Shown here: positions 1-10,402 of the stretch, piece by piece
Layout: each line of letters begins with the position of its first letter
Position numbering within the stretch: position 1 is the stretch's first letter
Assembly (NCBI GenBank): GCA_900315675.1
Contig: OMZY01000028.1
Location: 1-47,510, forward strand
Source: an uncultured Eubacteriales bacterium
GTDB lineage: Bacteria > Bacillota > Clostridia > Christensenellales > Aristaeellaceae
Direction: 5' to 3'
Length of the DNA stretch: 47,510 nt
The notes under the pieces: model-generated
What the model saw: the letters and a program-made list of their open reading frames with translations, nothing else
Told to the model about the DNA's origin: nothing
Database searches by the model: none
Made by a program: the position numbers and the translations under genes

Positions 1-1
1 C

Positions 2-121
2 GCCGTCATCATCAACGACCAGAATATGCCCCGCGGCACCCGTATCTTCGGGCCCGTGGCTCGCGAGCTGCGTGAGAAGGATTTCATGAAGATCGTCTCT
101 CTGGCTCCCGAAGTACTGTAA
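2..121 (+). CDS. rplN: 50S ribosomal protein L14, C-terminal end (partial)
   Basis: The window opens inside this gene; only the last 39 residues and the stop are present. The visible part ([20 protein letters not shown], then a tail ending in LAPEVL) matches the conserved C-terminus of uL14, which binds 23S rRNA near the L19/L3 site. It lies 15 bases upstream of rplX, as expected in a spc operon. The 5' end is outside the window, so length and start cannot be judged. Confidence 0.93.
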   Translation, partial: AVIINDQNMPRGTRIFGPVARELREKDFMKIVSLAPEVL

Positions 122-136
122 GGAGGCAGAACGGTA

Positions 137-472
137 ATGCATGTAAAGAGTAAAGATACCGTGATCGTTATCAGCGGCAAAGACAAGGGCAAGAAGGGTA
201 AGATTTCTGCCGCTTTCCCGAAGCTGAACCGTGTGACGGTTGAAGGCGTGAATGTCGTCACCAAGCACCAGAAGGCCCGCAATGCTGCGGCCCCCGGCGG
301 CATCATCCACAAGGAAATGCCCATCGACGCCAGCAACGTTATGCTGGTTTGCCCCAAGTGCGGTAAGCCCACCCGCGTCAACAACAAGGCCGAGAAGGTC
401 ACTGACGAAAACGGCAAGAGCCACCGCAAACTGATCCGCGTCTGCAAGAAGTGCGGCGCCGAAATCGACTGA
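137..472 (+). CDS. rplX: 50S ribosomal protein L24
   Basis: 111 residues. uL24 is an assembly initiator that binds the 5' domain of 23S rRNA. A KOW motif is visible at the N-terminus ([17 protein letters not shown]). The C-terminal third has two CxxC knuckles ([10 protein letters not shown] and CKKCGAEID), the zinc-ribbon-like tail common in Clostridia. The RBS AAGGAGG lies just after the rplN stop, and the next RBS begins right after this stop, so the genes are tightly co-transcribed. Confidence 0.97.
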   Translation: MHVKSKDTVIVISGKDKGKKGKISAAFPKLNRVTVEGVNVVTKHQKARNAAAPGGIIHKEMPIDASNVMLVCPKCGKPTRVNNKAEKVTDENGKSHRKLIRVCKKCGAEID

Positions 473-489
473 TAAGGAGGAAGAGCCAA

Positions 490-1032
490 ATGGCAACCAG
501 AATCAAGGAAAAATATCTGGCCGAGGCGATTCCTGCCCTGGAGGAAAAGTTCGGCTACAAAAACGCCATGCAGGTTCCGAAGCTCGCCAAGATCGTGATC
601 AACATGGGTCTGGGCGATTGCAAGGACAATGCGAAGGCCATGGAAATGGCTGTTAACGAACTGACCGCTATCGCCGGTCAGAAGCCCCTGGTCACCAAGG
701 CCAAGAAGTCCATCGCTAACTTCAAAGTCCGTGAGGGCATGAACGTTGGCGCCAAGGTCACCCTGCGCGGTGCCCGGATGGAAGAGTTCATGGATAAGCT
801 GGTCAGCGTTGCCCTGCCCCGCGTCCGCGACTTCCGCGGCGTGAGCGCCAAGGCTTTCGACGGCCGCGGCAACTACAGCCTGGGCATCCGTGAACAGCTG
901 CTGTTCCCCGAAATCGAATACGATAAGGTGGAGAAGATCCGCGGTATGGAAATCGTGTTCGTAACGACCGCGAAGACGGACGAAGAGTGCAAGGAGCTGC
1001 TGAGGCTTCTGGGCATGCCCTTCGAGGCGTAA
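490..1032 (+). CDS. rplE: 50S ribosomal protein L5
   Basis: 180 residues from the ATG at 490 (MATRIKEKY), which has AAGGAGG about 9 bases upstream. A longer reading from 451 would overlap rplX and has no family support. uL5 binds 5S rRNA and contacts the P-site tRNA. Conserved stretches include the segment around [20 protein letters not shown] and the region around LPRVRDFRG. The length is normal for bacterial L5. It sits in the canonical position between rplX and rpsN. Confidence 0.97.
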   Translation: MATRIKEKYLAEAIPALEEKFGYKNAMQVPKLAKIVINMGLGDCKDNAKAMEMAVNELTAIAGQKPLVTKAKKSIANFKVREGMNVGAKVTLRGARMEEFMDKLVSVALPRVRDFRGVSAKAFDGRGNYSLGIREQLLFPEIEYDKVEKIRGMEIVFVTTAKTDEECKELLRLLGMPFEA

Positions 1033-1051
1033 TGAGGAGGAGGACAGAATA

Positions 1052-1237
1052 ATGGCAAAACTGAGCATGAAACTCAAGCAGCAGAGGCCGGCCAAATTCT
1101 CAACCCGCGCCTATACCCGTTGCCGCATCTGTGGCAGACCCCACAGCGTGCTGCGCAAGTACGGCGTATGCCGCATCTGCTTCCGGGAACTGGCCTATAA
1201 GGGACAGATTCCGGGTGTCCGCAAGGCCAGCTGGTAA
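1052..1237 (+). CDS. rpsN: 30S ribosomal protein S14, zinc-binding type
   Basis: 61 residues, the short type-Z form of uS14. Two CxxC pairs (CRICGRPH and CRICFREL) would hold one zinc ion, and the C-terminus KASW is typical. Other bacteria use a longer zinc-free paralogue under zinc starvation; none is seen in this window. It assembles into the 30S head. A good RBS (GAGGAGGA) precedes the ATG. Confidence 0.97.
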   Translation: MAKLSMKLKQQRPAKFSTRAYTRCRICGRPHSVLRKYGVCRICFRELAYKGQIPGVRKASW

Positions 1238-1257
1238 GCGAAAGGAGGAGACAGGAA

Positions 1258-1659
1258 ATGGTTATTAACGATCCCATCGCCGATATGCTCACCCGCATCC
1301 GCAACGGACAGGTGGCCCGGCACGACGCCGTGACCATGCCCGCCAGCAATACCAAGAAGGCGATCGCGAAGATCCTTCTGAACGAGGGATACATCAAGGC
1401 GGTTGACTTTATTGATGACGGACTCCAGGGCGAGATCAAAATCACCCTGAAATATCTGAACGGCAAGCAGACCCCCGTGATCGCGGGTCTGAAGCGCATC
1501 TCCAAGCCCGGTCTGCGGGTTTATGCCCGCAGCGAAGAGCTGCCGAAGGTTCTCGGCGGCCTGGGCATCGCCATCATCAGCACCAGCAAGGGACTGATGA
1601 CCGACAAGGAAGCACGGAAGGCTGCCATCGGCGGCGAAGTGCTGGCGTACATCTGGTAA
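1258..1659 (+). CDS. rpsH: 30S ribosomal protein S8
   Basis: 133 residues, normal for uS8. The N-terminus ([17 protein letters not shown]) and the C-terminal [14 protein letters not shown] segment are diagnostic. uS8 binds helix 21 of 16S rRNA; in enterobacteria it is also the translational repressor of the spc operon, but whether that holds here cannot be read from the sequence. It is followed by the only sizeable gap (93 bases) within this operon. Confidence 0.97.
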   Translation: MVINDPIADMLTRIRNGQVARHDAVTMPASNTKKAIAKILLNEGYIKAVDFIDDGLQGEIKITLKYLNGKQTPVIAGLKRISKPGLRVYARSEELPKVLGGLGIAIISTSKGLMTDKEARKAAIGGEVLAYIW

Positions 1660-1752
1660 TCACCGTTCACGCATAAGAGTCGTAACGGGTAGAAATTTGC
1701 CGGAAATGGCAAAAAACATTCGTGTTACTGACCGCAGAGGAGGAATGACAAA
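1660..1752 (+). promoter_or_regulatory. rpsH-rplF gap with a small hairpin
   Basis: This 93-base gap stands out because the neighbouring ribosomal genes are 13-20 bases apart. It holds a stem TTTGCC/GGCAAA (1696-1701 with 1708-1713) followed by A residues, flanked by GTAAC and GTTAC arms that could extend the fold. There is no T-run, so it is not a classical terminator on the + strand. It may be an internal processing or regulatory structure; this is inference. Confidence 0.35.
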
Positions 1753-2292
1753 ATGTCTCGAATCGGAAAACTTCCGATCACAGTACCCGCGGGCGTGACG
1801 GTGACGGTGGACGAGAACAACCTCGTGACAGTGAAGGGTCCCAAGGGCACCCTGAGCCAGCAGGTTAATCCCGACATCACCATCAAGCAGGAAGGCAATG
1901 TCCTGACCCTGGAACGCCCCAGCGAATCCAAGCCCCACAAGGCCATGCACGGCCTGTACCGGGCCCTGGTTAACAACATGGTCGTCGGCGTGACCGACGG
2001 TTTCGCCAAGACCCTGGAGATGGTCGGTACCGGTTACCGCGCTGCAGCGGAAGGCAAGACCCTGACCATCAACATCGGCTTCAGCCACCCCGTGGTTCTG
2101 GAAGCTCCCGAAGGCATCACCTTCGAGACTCCCAACCAGACCACCATCGTGGTAAAGGGAAGCAACAAACAGCAGGTTGGCAACCTCGCGGCGGACATCC
2201 GCGCCATTCGGAAGCCTGAACCCTACCTGGGCAAGGGCATCAAGTACCAGAATGAGCACATCCGTCGTAAGGAAGGCAAGACCGGTAAGTAA
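1753..2292 (+). CDS. rplF: 50S ribosomal protein L6
   Basis: 179 residues with the two tandem uL6 folds. N-terminal MSRIGKLPITVPAGV and the C-terminal block PEPYLGKGIKYQNEHIRRKE (rRNA-binding signature) are both present. uL6 lies near the sarcin-ricin loop. The RBS AGAGGAGGAA precedes the ATG. Spacing to rplR is 18 bases. Confidence 0.97.
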   Translation: MSRIGKLPITVPAGVTVTVDENNLVTVKGPKGTLSQQVNPDITIKQEGNVLTLERPSESKPHKAMHGLYRALVNNMVVGVTDGFAKTLEMVGTGYRAAAEGKTLTINIGFSHPVVLEAPEGITFETPNQTTIVVKGSNKQQVGNLAADIRAIRKPEPYLGKGIKYQNEHIRRKEGKTGK

Positions 2293-2310
2293 GAGAGGGA
2301 GTGACTGCAG

Positions 2311-2679
2311 ATGTTTAAGAAACGTGACCGGAATGAAATTCGCGTGATCCGTCACGCACGGGTACGGAAAAAGATCAGCGGCACACCCGAAGCCCCGCGT
2401 CTTTCCGTATATCGTTCCAACAAGCACATTCAGGCTCAGATCATTGACGACACCAAGGGCATCACCCTGGTGAGCGCCAGCACCATGGATCCTGCCCTGA
2501 AGGGTCAGCTGGACGAAGTGGACAAGAAGGGTGCCGCCAAACTCGTGGGCAAGCTCATCGCGGAGCGCGCCGTCGAAGCCGGCATCAAGACCGTGGTCTT
2601 TGACCGCGGAGGGTACATGTACACCGGGCGCATCGCCTCTGTGGCTGAAGGCGCACGGGAAGCCGGACTTGAATTCTGA
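2311..2679 (+). CDS. rplR: 50S ribosomal protein L18
   Basis: 122 residues. uL18 carries 5S rRNA into the large subunit together with L5. Conserved elements are the basic N-terminus, the segment [18 protein letters not shown] and the C-terminal [13 protein letters not shown]. Length is normal. The following gene begins 17 bases downstream after a TAAGGAGG signal. Confidence 0.97.
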   Translation: MFKKRDRNEIRVIRHARVRKKISGTPEAPRLSVYRSNKHIQAQIIDDTKGITLVSASTMDPALKGQLDEVDKKGAAKLVGKLIAERAVEAGIKTVVFDRGGYMYTGRIASVAEGAREAGLEF

Positions 2680-2696
2680 TAAGGAGGACGACGCAA

Positions 2697-3194
2697 ATGC
2701 AACGCACAGAACAGGTCAGCGAATTCAAAGAGCGCCTGGTAGCCGTCAACCGCGTCAGCAAGACTGTTAAGGGCGGCCGCAACATGCGGTTCAGCGCTCT
2801 GGTGGTCGTCGGCGATGAGAACGGCCGCGTCGGTGCCGGCATGGGTAAGGCTGCCGAAATTCCGGAAGCTATCCGCAAGGCCAATGAAGACGCTAAGAAA
2901 CACCTGGTGAACGTGCCGCTGGACGGCACCACCATTCCCCATGAAATGACCGGATATTATTCCACCGCGAAGTCCGTGCTGATCCCGGCTCCCGAAGGTA
3001 CCGGCGTGATCGCGGGCGGCGCTGCCCGTGCCGTGCTTGAAATGGCCGGCATCAAGGATATCCGGACCAAGAGTTTCGGAACCAACAACCCGATCAACAT
3101 GGTGAAAGCCACCATCGAAGCCCTGAAGCAGGTGCGCAGCGCCGAGCAGGTTGCCAAGATGCGCGGCAAGACCGTGGAAGAGATCCTGGGATAA
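2697..3194 (+). CDS. rpsE: 30S ribosomal protein S5
   Basis: 165 residues. uS5 forms part of the mRNA entry channel and affects decoding fidelity. Two domains can be seen: the N-terminal dsRBD-like half ([20 protein letters not shown]) and the C-terminal half with [19 protein letters not shown]. Normal length, good RBS, canonical place before rpmD. Confidence 0.97.
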   Translation: MQRTEQVSEFKERLVAVNRVSKTVKGGRNMRFSALVVVGDENGRVGAGMGKAAEIPEAIRKANEDAKKHLVNVPLDGTTIPHEMTGYYSTAKSVLIPAPEGTGVIAGGAARAVLEMAGIKDIRTKSFGTNNPINMVKATIEALKQVRSAEQVAKMRGKTVEEILG

Positions 3195-3207
3195 GGAGGC
3201 AGAAGAG

Positions 3208-3390
3208 ATGAAACTGAACATTACCCTGGTGAAGTCTCCGATCGCCAGCCTGCCCAAGCATAAGGCGACTGTCCGCGCTCTGGGCCTGCGTAAAGTCGGC
3301 CAGACCGTGACCCAGCCTGATAACCCCGCTATCCGGGGCCAGATCTTCGCCGTGAAGCACATGGTGAAGGTTGAGGAAGTTGACGAATAA
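3208..3390 (+). CDS. rpmD: 50S ribosomal protein L30
   Basis: 60 residues from the ATG at 3208 ([13 protein letters not shown]), preceded by AAGGAGG. A longer reading from 3151 overlaps rpsE and is rejected. The conserved [12 protein letters not shown] segment and the length are those of bacterial uL30. Inserted between rpsE and rplO as in most Bacillota. Confidence 0.96.
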   Translation: MKLNITLVKSPIASLPKHKATVRALGLRKVGQTVTQPDNPAIRGQIFAVKHMVKVEEVDE

Positions 3391-3406
3391 AGGAGGTTGA
3401 ACCCCT

Positions 3407-3847
3407 ATGAAACTGCATGAACTGCGTCCCGCCGAAGGGTCCACCGCCTCTCAGAAGCGGCTCGGCCGCGGCGCCGGATCCGGCCTGGGCAAGACCTCCG
3501 GTAAAGGTCACAAGGGTGCCAAAGCCCGTAGCGGCGGCGGCAAGCGGCCCGGATTTGAAGGCGGCCAGATGCCTCTGTACCGCCGCGTGCCTAAGCGTGG
3601 ATTTACCAACGTATTCGGCACCGAATATGCTGCCGTGAACGTTGAACGCCTCGAAGTCTTCGAAGACGGTGCTGTGGTGGATGCCGCCGCGCTGCTGGAG
3701 AAGAAGATCATCCGCAAGGAACTGGACGGCGTGAAGATTCTCGGCGTCGGCGAACTGACGAAGAAGCTGACCGTGAAAGCGGCCAAGTTCTCTGCCACCG
3801 CCAAGGAAAAGATCGAAGCCGTCGGCGGAAAGGCCGAGGTGATTTAA
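3407..3847 (+). CDS. rplO: 50S ribosomal protein L15
   Basis: 146 residues. The glycine/basic-rich N-terminal extension ([22 protein letters not shown]) and [18 protein letters not shown] are diagnostic for uL15, a late-assembly large-subunit protein. Its stop is one base from the secY ATG, so secY is very probably translationally coupled to it. Confidence 0.97.
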   Translation: MKLHELRPAEGSTASQKRLGRGAGSGLGKTSGKGHKGAKARSGGGKRPGFEGGQMPLYRRVPKRGFTNVFGTEYAAVNVERLEVFEDGAVVDAAALLEKKIIRKELDGVKILGVGELTKKLTVKAAKFSATAKEKIEAVGGKAEVI

Positions 3848-3848
3848 G

Positions 3849-5132
3849 ATGATCGAAAGCATTCGTAAGATGTGGAAGATCGGTGAGCTTCGCAAGAAGA
3901 TCATCTACACGTTCCTGATGCTGCTGGTTTACCGTCTGGTCGGCGTTATTCCCGCTCCCGGTGTGGACGCTGTGAAGGTTTTCGCATCTGAGCAAGTGTC
4001 CAACCTGCCGCTGCTGGGTCTGGTCAACATGATGACCGGTAATGCTTTCGAGAAGATGACCGTGATGGCGATGGGTATTACGCCCTACATCAACGCCAGC
4101 ATTATTATGCAGCTGCTGACCATTGCTATTCCTGCTCTGGAACGCCTGAGCAAGGAAGAGGATGGCCGCCAGAAGATCAACCGGATCACCCGGTATGTGA
4201 CCATCGGCCTGGCTGCCCTGCAGGCAATCGGCCTGGTCCGCGGCCTTGGCTTCATCAAGGCCGGCTGGCTGAACTACGTCCTGGTGGGCGTGAGCATGGC
4301 CGGCGGTACCGCCCTGGCGATGTGGATTGGTGAACGGATTACCGAGAAGGGAATCGGCAACGGCATCAGCCTGCTGATCTTTGCCGGTATCATCTCCAAC
4401 CTGTTCAACGGTATTGTGAGAGGCTTCACTACCGCGAGCGGCAATGCCACCACTTCCGGATGGCTGACGCTCATCATCGTTGTGGTCACCGCTATCCTGA
4501 TGACCATCGTCGTAACCTTTGTTGAACTGGGCGAGCGCAGGATTCCCCTGCAGATCGCCAAACAGGTAAAGGGCCGCCGCGTATACGGCGGACAGAACAC
4601 CCACATGAGCCTGAAAGTGGTCTCTGTCGGCGTTCTGCCCCTGATCTTCGCTTACTCCTTCCTGGCCTTCCCCGGAACAATCGCTCAGCTGATTGATCCC
4701 AAGGAGCAGGGCTGGTTTACCCAGTGGTGGAAAGTGAACATGAGCCAAGGCGCTGTGTGGTATATGATTATTTCCGCACTGCTGATCATCGCCTTTACCT
4801 TCTTCTATTCCTCCATCAGCTTTGACCCCAAGCAGCAGGCTGAACAGCTGCAGCAGCAGGGTGCCGTGATTCCCGGACAGCGGGGCAAAAACATCCGGCA
4901 GTATCTGCAGAACATTGTCAGCCGTCTGAACCTGTTTGCGGCATTCTTCCTGGCCATCCTGGCCGCTGTACCTACGCTGCTGATCACCCTGGCCGGCGTG
5001 AACCCGAATGATATTCCGTTCGCTGCCAGCTCCATCCTGATCGCTGTGAGCGTGTCCCTTGAGACCATCCGCACCATCCAGGGCGAGATGAGCGTCCGCG
5101 GCATCGACATGGACATGGACGGTTTTATGTGA
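3849..5132 (+). CDS. secY: Protein translocase subunit SecY
   Basis: 427 residues, the usual length. SecY is the channel subunit of the SecYEG membrane translocon. About ten membrane segments can be counted. Family hallmarks include the plug region around PLLGLVNMMTGNAFEKM, GITPYINASIIMQLL, and the cytoplasmic loop with RRIPLQIAKQVKGRR. It starts one base after rplO, with an RBS inside the rplO end. The 3' end, including the stop codon, is built into one arm of a 16-bp perfect inverted repeat. Confidence 0.97.
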   Translation: MIESIRKMWKIGELRKKIIYTFLMLLVYRLVGVIPAPGVDAVKVFASEQVSNLPLLGLVNMMTGNAFEKMTVMAMGITPYINASIIMQLLTIAIPALERLSKEEDGRQKINRITRYVTIGLAALQAIGLVRGLGFIKAGWLNYVLVGVSMAGGTALAMWIGERITEKGIGNGISLLIFAGIISNLFNGIVRGFTTASGNATTSGWLTLIIVVVTAILMTIVVTFVELGERRIPLQIAKQVKGRRVYGGQNTHMSLKVVSVGVLPLIFAYSFLAFPGTIAQLIDPKEQGWFTQWWKVNMSQGAVWYMIISALLIIAFTFFYSSISFDPKQQAEQLQQQGAVIPGQRGKNIRQYLQNIVSRLNLFAAFFLAILAAVPTLLITLAGVNPNDIPFAASSILIAVSVSLETIRTIQGEMSVRGIDMDMDGFM

Positions 5133-5193
5133 TCGCTCCGGCGATCACATAAAACCAATGAATATCCATTGCAGATTGCAAAAGATTCATTGG
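5121..5193 (+). promoter_or_regulatory. Two consecutive hairpins between secY and adk
   Basis: The first is a perfect 16-bp stem: GGTTTTATGTGATCGC at 5121-5136, loop TCCG, complement at 5141-5156. Its left arm contains the last secY codons and the stop. The second uses CCAATGAAT (5155-5163) and ATTCATTGG (5185-5193), with an inner TTGCA/TGCAA stem. Neither is followed by a T-run, so they are not ordinary intrinsic terminators. They could stabilise or process the mRNA, or separate SecY from Adk expression. The two folds share two bases (CC at 5155-5156) and so partly compete. Confidence 0.8.
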
Positions 5194-5198
5194 ATTGA

Positions 5199-6607
<1,409 letters not shown>

Positions 6608-6609
6608 GG

Positions 6610-6912
6610 ATGAAAGAGCCTTTCAGCTTCGAACCCGGCAGGGTGGTGGAAAGCACGCAGGGAAGGGATAAGGGAAACTGCTTCCTGATCCTGGAGCATG
6701 TATCCGAAGACATCGTAATGATCGCCGACGGTACACACCACAGGCTGGAGAACCCGAAGAAGAAAAAGACGAAACATCTGCGCGCAAAACCGGTGCTGCT
6801 GAACCTGAAGGCTTTGCGGCCCGAAGGCGGAGCGCTGCAGAACAGCGATCTGAGAAGAGCGCTGGAAGAGAACGGTTTTGCCGATAAACGCTCGCTGCGA
6901 GAGGGGGACTGA
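6610..6912 (+). CDS. KOW-domain RNA-binding protein (L14e-like)
   Basis: 100 residues. The N-terminal part ([21 protein letters not shown]) is a KOW/SH3-like fold resembling archaeal and eukaryotic L14e/L6e/L27e. The middle ([15 protein letters not shown]) is strongly basic. Such a gene between map and infA is common in Clostridia; its exact role (translation or ribosome assembly) is not established to my knowledge. It is two bases downstream of map and two bases upstream of infA. Confidence 0.85.
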   Translation: MKEPFSFEPGRVVESTQGRDKGNCFLILEHVSEDIVMIADGTHHRLENPKKKKTKHLRAKPVLLNLKALRPEGGALQNSDLRRALEENGFADKRSLREGD

Positions 6913-6914
6913 GT

Positions 6915-7273
<359 letters not shown>

Positions 7274-7280
7274 GCAACCG

Positions 7281-7316
7281 AAACCCGCACCGGCATACGC
7301 CGCGTGCGGGTTTTTT
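7281..7316 (+). terminator. Intrinsic terminator after rpmJ
   Basis: Stem AAACCCGCAC/GTGCGGGTTT (7281-7290 with 7304-7313), with an inner CGGC/GCCG helix and a T6 run. It closes the spc operon. Confidence 0.93.
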
Positions 7317-7410
7317 GTATTAGTCAGCGAATCAGGGAAAGAGAGGAAAGGTGATAAAGGACGGAACGATTACGTACCGACGTAGCCTGCAGACGCTGAT
7401 TTTGTTCGCC

Positions 7411-7439
7411 TTTACGGAATATTGCGATTATGTTACAAT
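7411..7439 (+). promoter_or_regulatory. Sigma-A type promoter for the membrane protein gene
   Basis: -35 TTTACG (7411-7416), 17-base spacer, -10 TACAAT (7434-7439). Transcription would start near 7446, which excludes the ATG at 7430 as the start of the next gene. Confidence 0.6.
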
Positions 7440-7462
7440 ACACCTGTAAAGGAGGGAAAGCC

Positions 7463-7942
7463 GTGTACAGACGTTATTCCCAGAGGGGAGACGGCACTAT
7501 GTCTCTCTCACAGATTAATCATAACCGGATCAGAAACGTGATCATCCTGCTGCTGCTCGCGGCGGTCATCGCGCTGCTGATTATCAGCGTTCCCATGATG
7601 CTGGGTAAAAACAATGCCCATATGCTTTACATCCAGCAGATGCAGAAGGAATGCAAAGAAGCTTATACGGATACAACCAACCTGAGCCGGACGGCCGGCG
7701 CGGATTCCGCTTCCATCCTGTCCCGCGTGAGGAGCAATATTCATGCCATGCGGGTCATCAACAACCTGAACAGCGCCGAAAACGGACAGCCGTTTGTGGA
7801 GGATGGAAAACTGCAAATCCTGCTGAACGACGTGGACCGTTTCCTGAATGTGCTTTCCACAGGAATGGCAACCGGCGAATATGTCACCGCGCTGCAGACG
7901 GGACTGGCGGAAATGCAGGATATTGTCGTAAGCCTGGAATAA
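7463..7942 (+). CDS. Single-pass membrane protein of unknown function
   Basis: 159 residues from GTG 7463, which has AAAGGAGG seven bases upstream; an alternative is ATG 7499, which also has a fair RBS (AGGGGAG). After a short basic N-terminus there is one membrane helix (NVIILLLLAAVIALLIISVP), then about 110 soluble residues rich in helix-forming sequence, probably outside the cell. No family is recognised. It has its own promoter and terminator, so it is a single-gene unit. Confidence 0.7.
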   Translation: MYRRYSQRGDGTMSLSQINHNRIRNVIILLLLAAVIALLIISVPMMLGKNNAHMLYIQQMQKECKEAYTDTTNLSRTAGADSASILSRVRSNIHAMRVINNLNSAENGQPFVEDGKLQILLNDVDRFLNVLSTGMATGEYVTALQTGLAEMQDIVVSLE

Positions 7943-7950
7943 CAGACAGC

Positions 7951-7976
7951 AGAAGCGGGATTCCGCTTCTTTTCTT
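7951..7976 (+). terminator. Intrinsic terminator
   Basis: Stem AGAAGCGG/CCGCTTCT (7951-7958 with 7963-7970), loop GATT, then TTTCTTT. It separates the membrane protein gene from uvrC. Confidence 0.8.
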
Positions 7977-7997
7977 TCGGGAGGAGGAAACAGGACA

Positions 7998-9848
7998 GTG
8001 ATCAACTGGGGAGAAAAGCTGGAGGAAAAGATCCGGATGCTGCCGGACTCCCCAGGCTGTTATCTGATGAAGGACGCCTCGGGTGAGATTATCTATGTCG
8101 GGAAGGCAGTCAACCTGAAAAACCGGGTACGGAGCTATTTCCGCGACACAGCCCATACACCCAAGGTGGCGGCCATGATCGCGCACATTGACGATTTTGA
8201 CGTGCTGCTGTGCGAGACAAACCTGGAAGCGCTGATTCTGGAATGCAATCTGATCAAACTGCATAAGCCCTATTACAACATCCTGCTGAAGGATGACAAG
8301 CATTATCCGTACCTGAAGGTGGACATGCGCCAGCCGTTTCCCAGGCTGGAGCTGTGCCGGAAGATGGAAAAGGACGGGGCAAAGTATTTCGGACCGTATA
8401 TCGGCGCCAACGCGGTACGGCAGGTGATCGAAGCGGTGCGGGATGTGTTTCCCATCCGCTCCTGCAAACAGGTTCTTCCGCCGAAGAACCCCAAACGTCC
8501 CTGCATGAATTATGACATTGGCCGGTGCCTCGCTCCCTGCGCCGGAAAGTGCACGGAGGAAACCTACCGGGAAATGATGGAGGGCGTACTGAGCTTCCTG
8601 GGCGGGGACTATGACAGCGTTCTGAAAAAACTGAAAAAGGATATGGAAGAAGCGGCCGCGGCGCTTCGTTTTGAAAAAGCCGCGGCAATCCGGGATAAGA
8701 TCCGGGACGTGCAGGGTCTGATGGAACGCCAGATTGCCCTGCGGACGGACCGGAGCGAACAGGACCTGATCGCCCTGGCCCAGGACGGGCTGGACGCGAT
8801 GATCCAGATCCTGTATGTCCGGGGAGGCCGGATGGTGGGCGGCGATCATTTTGCCCTGCCCCGGGAAGGAGGGGAAGAACCCGGAGAGGTGATTGCCTCC
8901 TTCCTGACGCAGTATTATGAGCAGGCCGGGCTGATTCCCCGGAACGTGCTGTGCCAGACACTGCCGGAAGGCGCCGCGGAACAGCTTGAGCTCTGGCTGC
9001 GGGAAAAGAAAGGTTCAGCGGTGACCGTAGCGACGCCCCAGCGGGGAGAAAAGCATGAGCTGGTACTGCTGGCGGAGAAGAATGCCCGGGACGCCCTGAT
9101 GAAGCGGAATGCCCGCCGGACCATTCATGAGGAACGTACGGTGGAAGCGGCGAAAAACCTGGGAAAGATCCTGGGGATGGACAAGTACCCCCGGCGGATT
9201 GAAGGCTATGATATTTCCAACACCCAGGGCGTCCAGAGCGTGGCGGCCATGGTGGTGTTTATTGACGGCGAACCAGCCCGGAAGGAATACCGGCATTTCC
9301 GGATCCGGACGGTGGAAGGCGCCAATGACTTCGCCTCCCTGTATGAAACGCTGAGCAGGCGGTACGCGCACGCGGCACGGGAAAAGGAAGAAGGAGCGGC
9401 GGAAGGAAAGTTTACCGACCTGCCGGAGCTGATTCTGATTGACGGCGGTCCGCAGCAACTGCGGTTCGCACGGCAGGCGATCCTGGATCTGGGAATGGAA
9501 CCGCCGGCGATGTTCGGCCTGGCGGAAAGACTGGAAGAGATCTGGCTGCCGGACGCAGAGGAACCAATCCTGCTGGATCACCGTACGCCTGAATTACAGC
9601 TGGTACAGCGCGTACGGAATGAGGCGCACCGGTTCGGCATCATCCATCACCGGACGCTGCGGGGCAAGGCCTCTATCCACTCACAGCTGGAAGATATTCC
9701 CGGCGTCGGGCCTGCCCGGCGCAAAGCCCTGCTGAAGGCCTTCGGAAGCCTGAAGGCGATCCGGGCAGCGGATACGGAGACGCTGGCTGCGGTGCCCGGA
9801 ATGAACCGGGCGGCGGCGGAAGCGGTCAGGGCATGGGCAGAAAAATAA
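7998..9848 (+). CDS. uvrC: UvrABC excinuclease subunit C
   Basis: 616 residues. UvrC makes both incisions in nucleotide excision repair. The GIY-YIG nuclease is at residues about 12-95 (GCYLMKDASGEIIYVGKAVN). The UVR motif is near residues 205-240. The UvrC RNase H-like endonuclease domain covers about 350-530 (GYDISNTQGVQSVAAMVVF, LILIDGGPQQL). A C-terminal helix-hairpin-helix pair includes IPGVGPARRKALLKAFGS. The start is GTG 7998 behind GGAGGAAA. Full length and apparently intact. Confidence 0.96.
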   Translation: MINWGEKLEEKIRMLPDSPGCYLMKDASGEIIYVGKAVNLKNRVRSYFRDTAHTPKVAAMIAHIDDFDVLLCETNLEALILECNLIKLHKPYYNILLKDDKHYPYLKVDMRQPFPRLELCRKMEKDGAKYFGPYIGANAVRQVIEAVRDVFPIRSCKQVLPPKNPKRPCMNYDIGRCLAPCAGKCTEETYREMMEGVLSFLGGDYDSVLKKLKKDMEEAAAALRFEKAAAIRDKIRDVQGLMERQIALRTDRSEQDLIALAQDGLDAMIQILYVRGGRMVGGDHFALPREGGEEPGEVIASFLTQYYEQAGLIPRNVLCQTLPEGAAEQLELWLREKKGSAVTVATPQRGEKHELVLLAEKNARDALMKRNARRTIHEERTVEAAKNLGKILGMDKYPRRIEGYDISNTQGVQSVAAMVVFIDGEPARKEYRHFRIRTVEGANDFASLYETLSRRYAHAAREKEEGAAEGKFTDLPELILIDGGPQQLRFARQAILDLGMEPPAMFGLAERLEEIWLPDAEEPILLDHRTPELQLVQRVRNEAHRFGIIHHRTLRGKASIHSQLEDIPGVGPARRKALLKAFGSLKAIRAADTETLAAVPGMNRAAAEAVRAWAEK

Positions 9849-9851
9849 AGG

Positions 9852-9881
9852 TTGCCATAGAACCTGAATCCATGAGATAAT
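9852..9881 (+). promoter_or_regulatory. Possible promoter downstream of uvrC
   Basis: TTGCCA (9852-9857), 18-base spacer, GATAAT (9876-9881). It would drive the 97-aa gene through a leader containing the short AT-rich repeats. Confidence 0.45.
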
Positions 9882-9891
9882 AATTTGTTGT

Positions 9892-10005
9892 AATTCAGAA
9901 TTAAGAATTCAGAATTCAGAATTATAACAAACAGTCAACCAAATCCTGAATGAATACGAATACAGGATGAACAAAACAATTATGCATTATGCATTGTGCA
10001 TTAAT
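9892..10005. repeat. Short AT-rich intergenic repeats, first block
   Basis: 9892-9925 holds overlapping copies of AATTCAGAATT/AAGAATTCAG. 9979-10005 holds a second family, TATGCATTATGCATT, followed by GTGCATTAAT. The AATTCAGAATT pattern returns in the next two gaps (10322-10347 and 11773-11806) but in no coding region I noticed. Confidence 0.7.
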
Positions 10006-10024
10006 CATTGAGGGGGACTTCCGC

Positions 10025-10318
10025 ATGGCTACCGCGCTCTGGGTAAAGACGATCCGGCATCACCGGACGGACCTGCAGACGACGGTTCCCTGTACGCGGG
10101 CCGACGCGCACAGCGCGCTGAAAGAGGCCTGCCACGACCTGGATCTGCCGGAACCGATCTGGCTGGACAAGAATGAGCGGGAATGGGATGAATTCGGAAT
10201 GACCCGCTTTCTGCCGGACGCTTTTTTTGAGTCGGTGCCGTTTGAACGGCTGGAGATTGAATATATCGATCCGGACGCGCCGAAAAAGAAGAGCAAGGAT
10301 CCGAGGAATGCCTTCTGA
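10025..10318 (+). CDS. Hypothetical 97-aa protein
   Basis: The start is ATG 10025 (MATALWVKTIRHHRTD) with GAGGGGGA upstream; an earlier in-frame ATG at 9989 lies in the repeat block and lacks an RBS. The product is soluble and mixed alpha/beta in appearance, with many acidic residues in the middle (LDKNEREWDEFG) and a lysine-rich C-terminus (APKKKSKDPRNAF). I do not recognise a family, although its size and sequence style suggest a conserved small cytoplasmic protein. Confidence 0.65.
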   Translation: MATALWVKTIRHHRTDLQTTVPCTRADAHSALKEACHDLDLPEPIWLDKNEREWDEFGMTRFLPDAFFESVPFERLEIEYIDPDAPKKKSKDPRNAF

Positions 10319-10321
10319 TTC

Positions 10322-10347
10322 AATTCAGAATTCATAATTCAGAATTA
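10322..10347. repeat. AATTCAGAATT-type repeat, second block
   Basis: Two to three degenerate copies of AATTCAGAATT/AATTCATAATT immediately after the stop of the 97-aa gene. Confidence 0.65.
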
Positions 10348-10402
10348 TTGGTTAACCACGGAACATGAAAGAAGCTTCGGACAGAAGACAGGAAGCAGGG
10401 AA

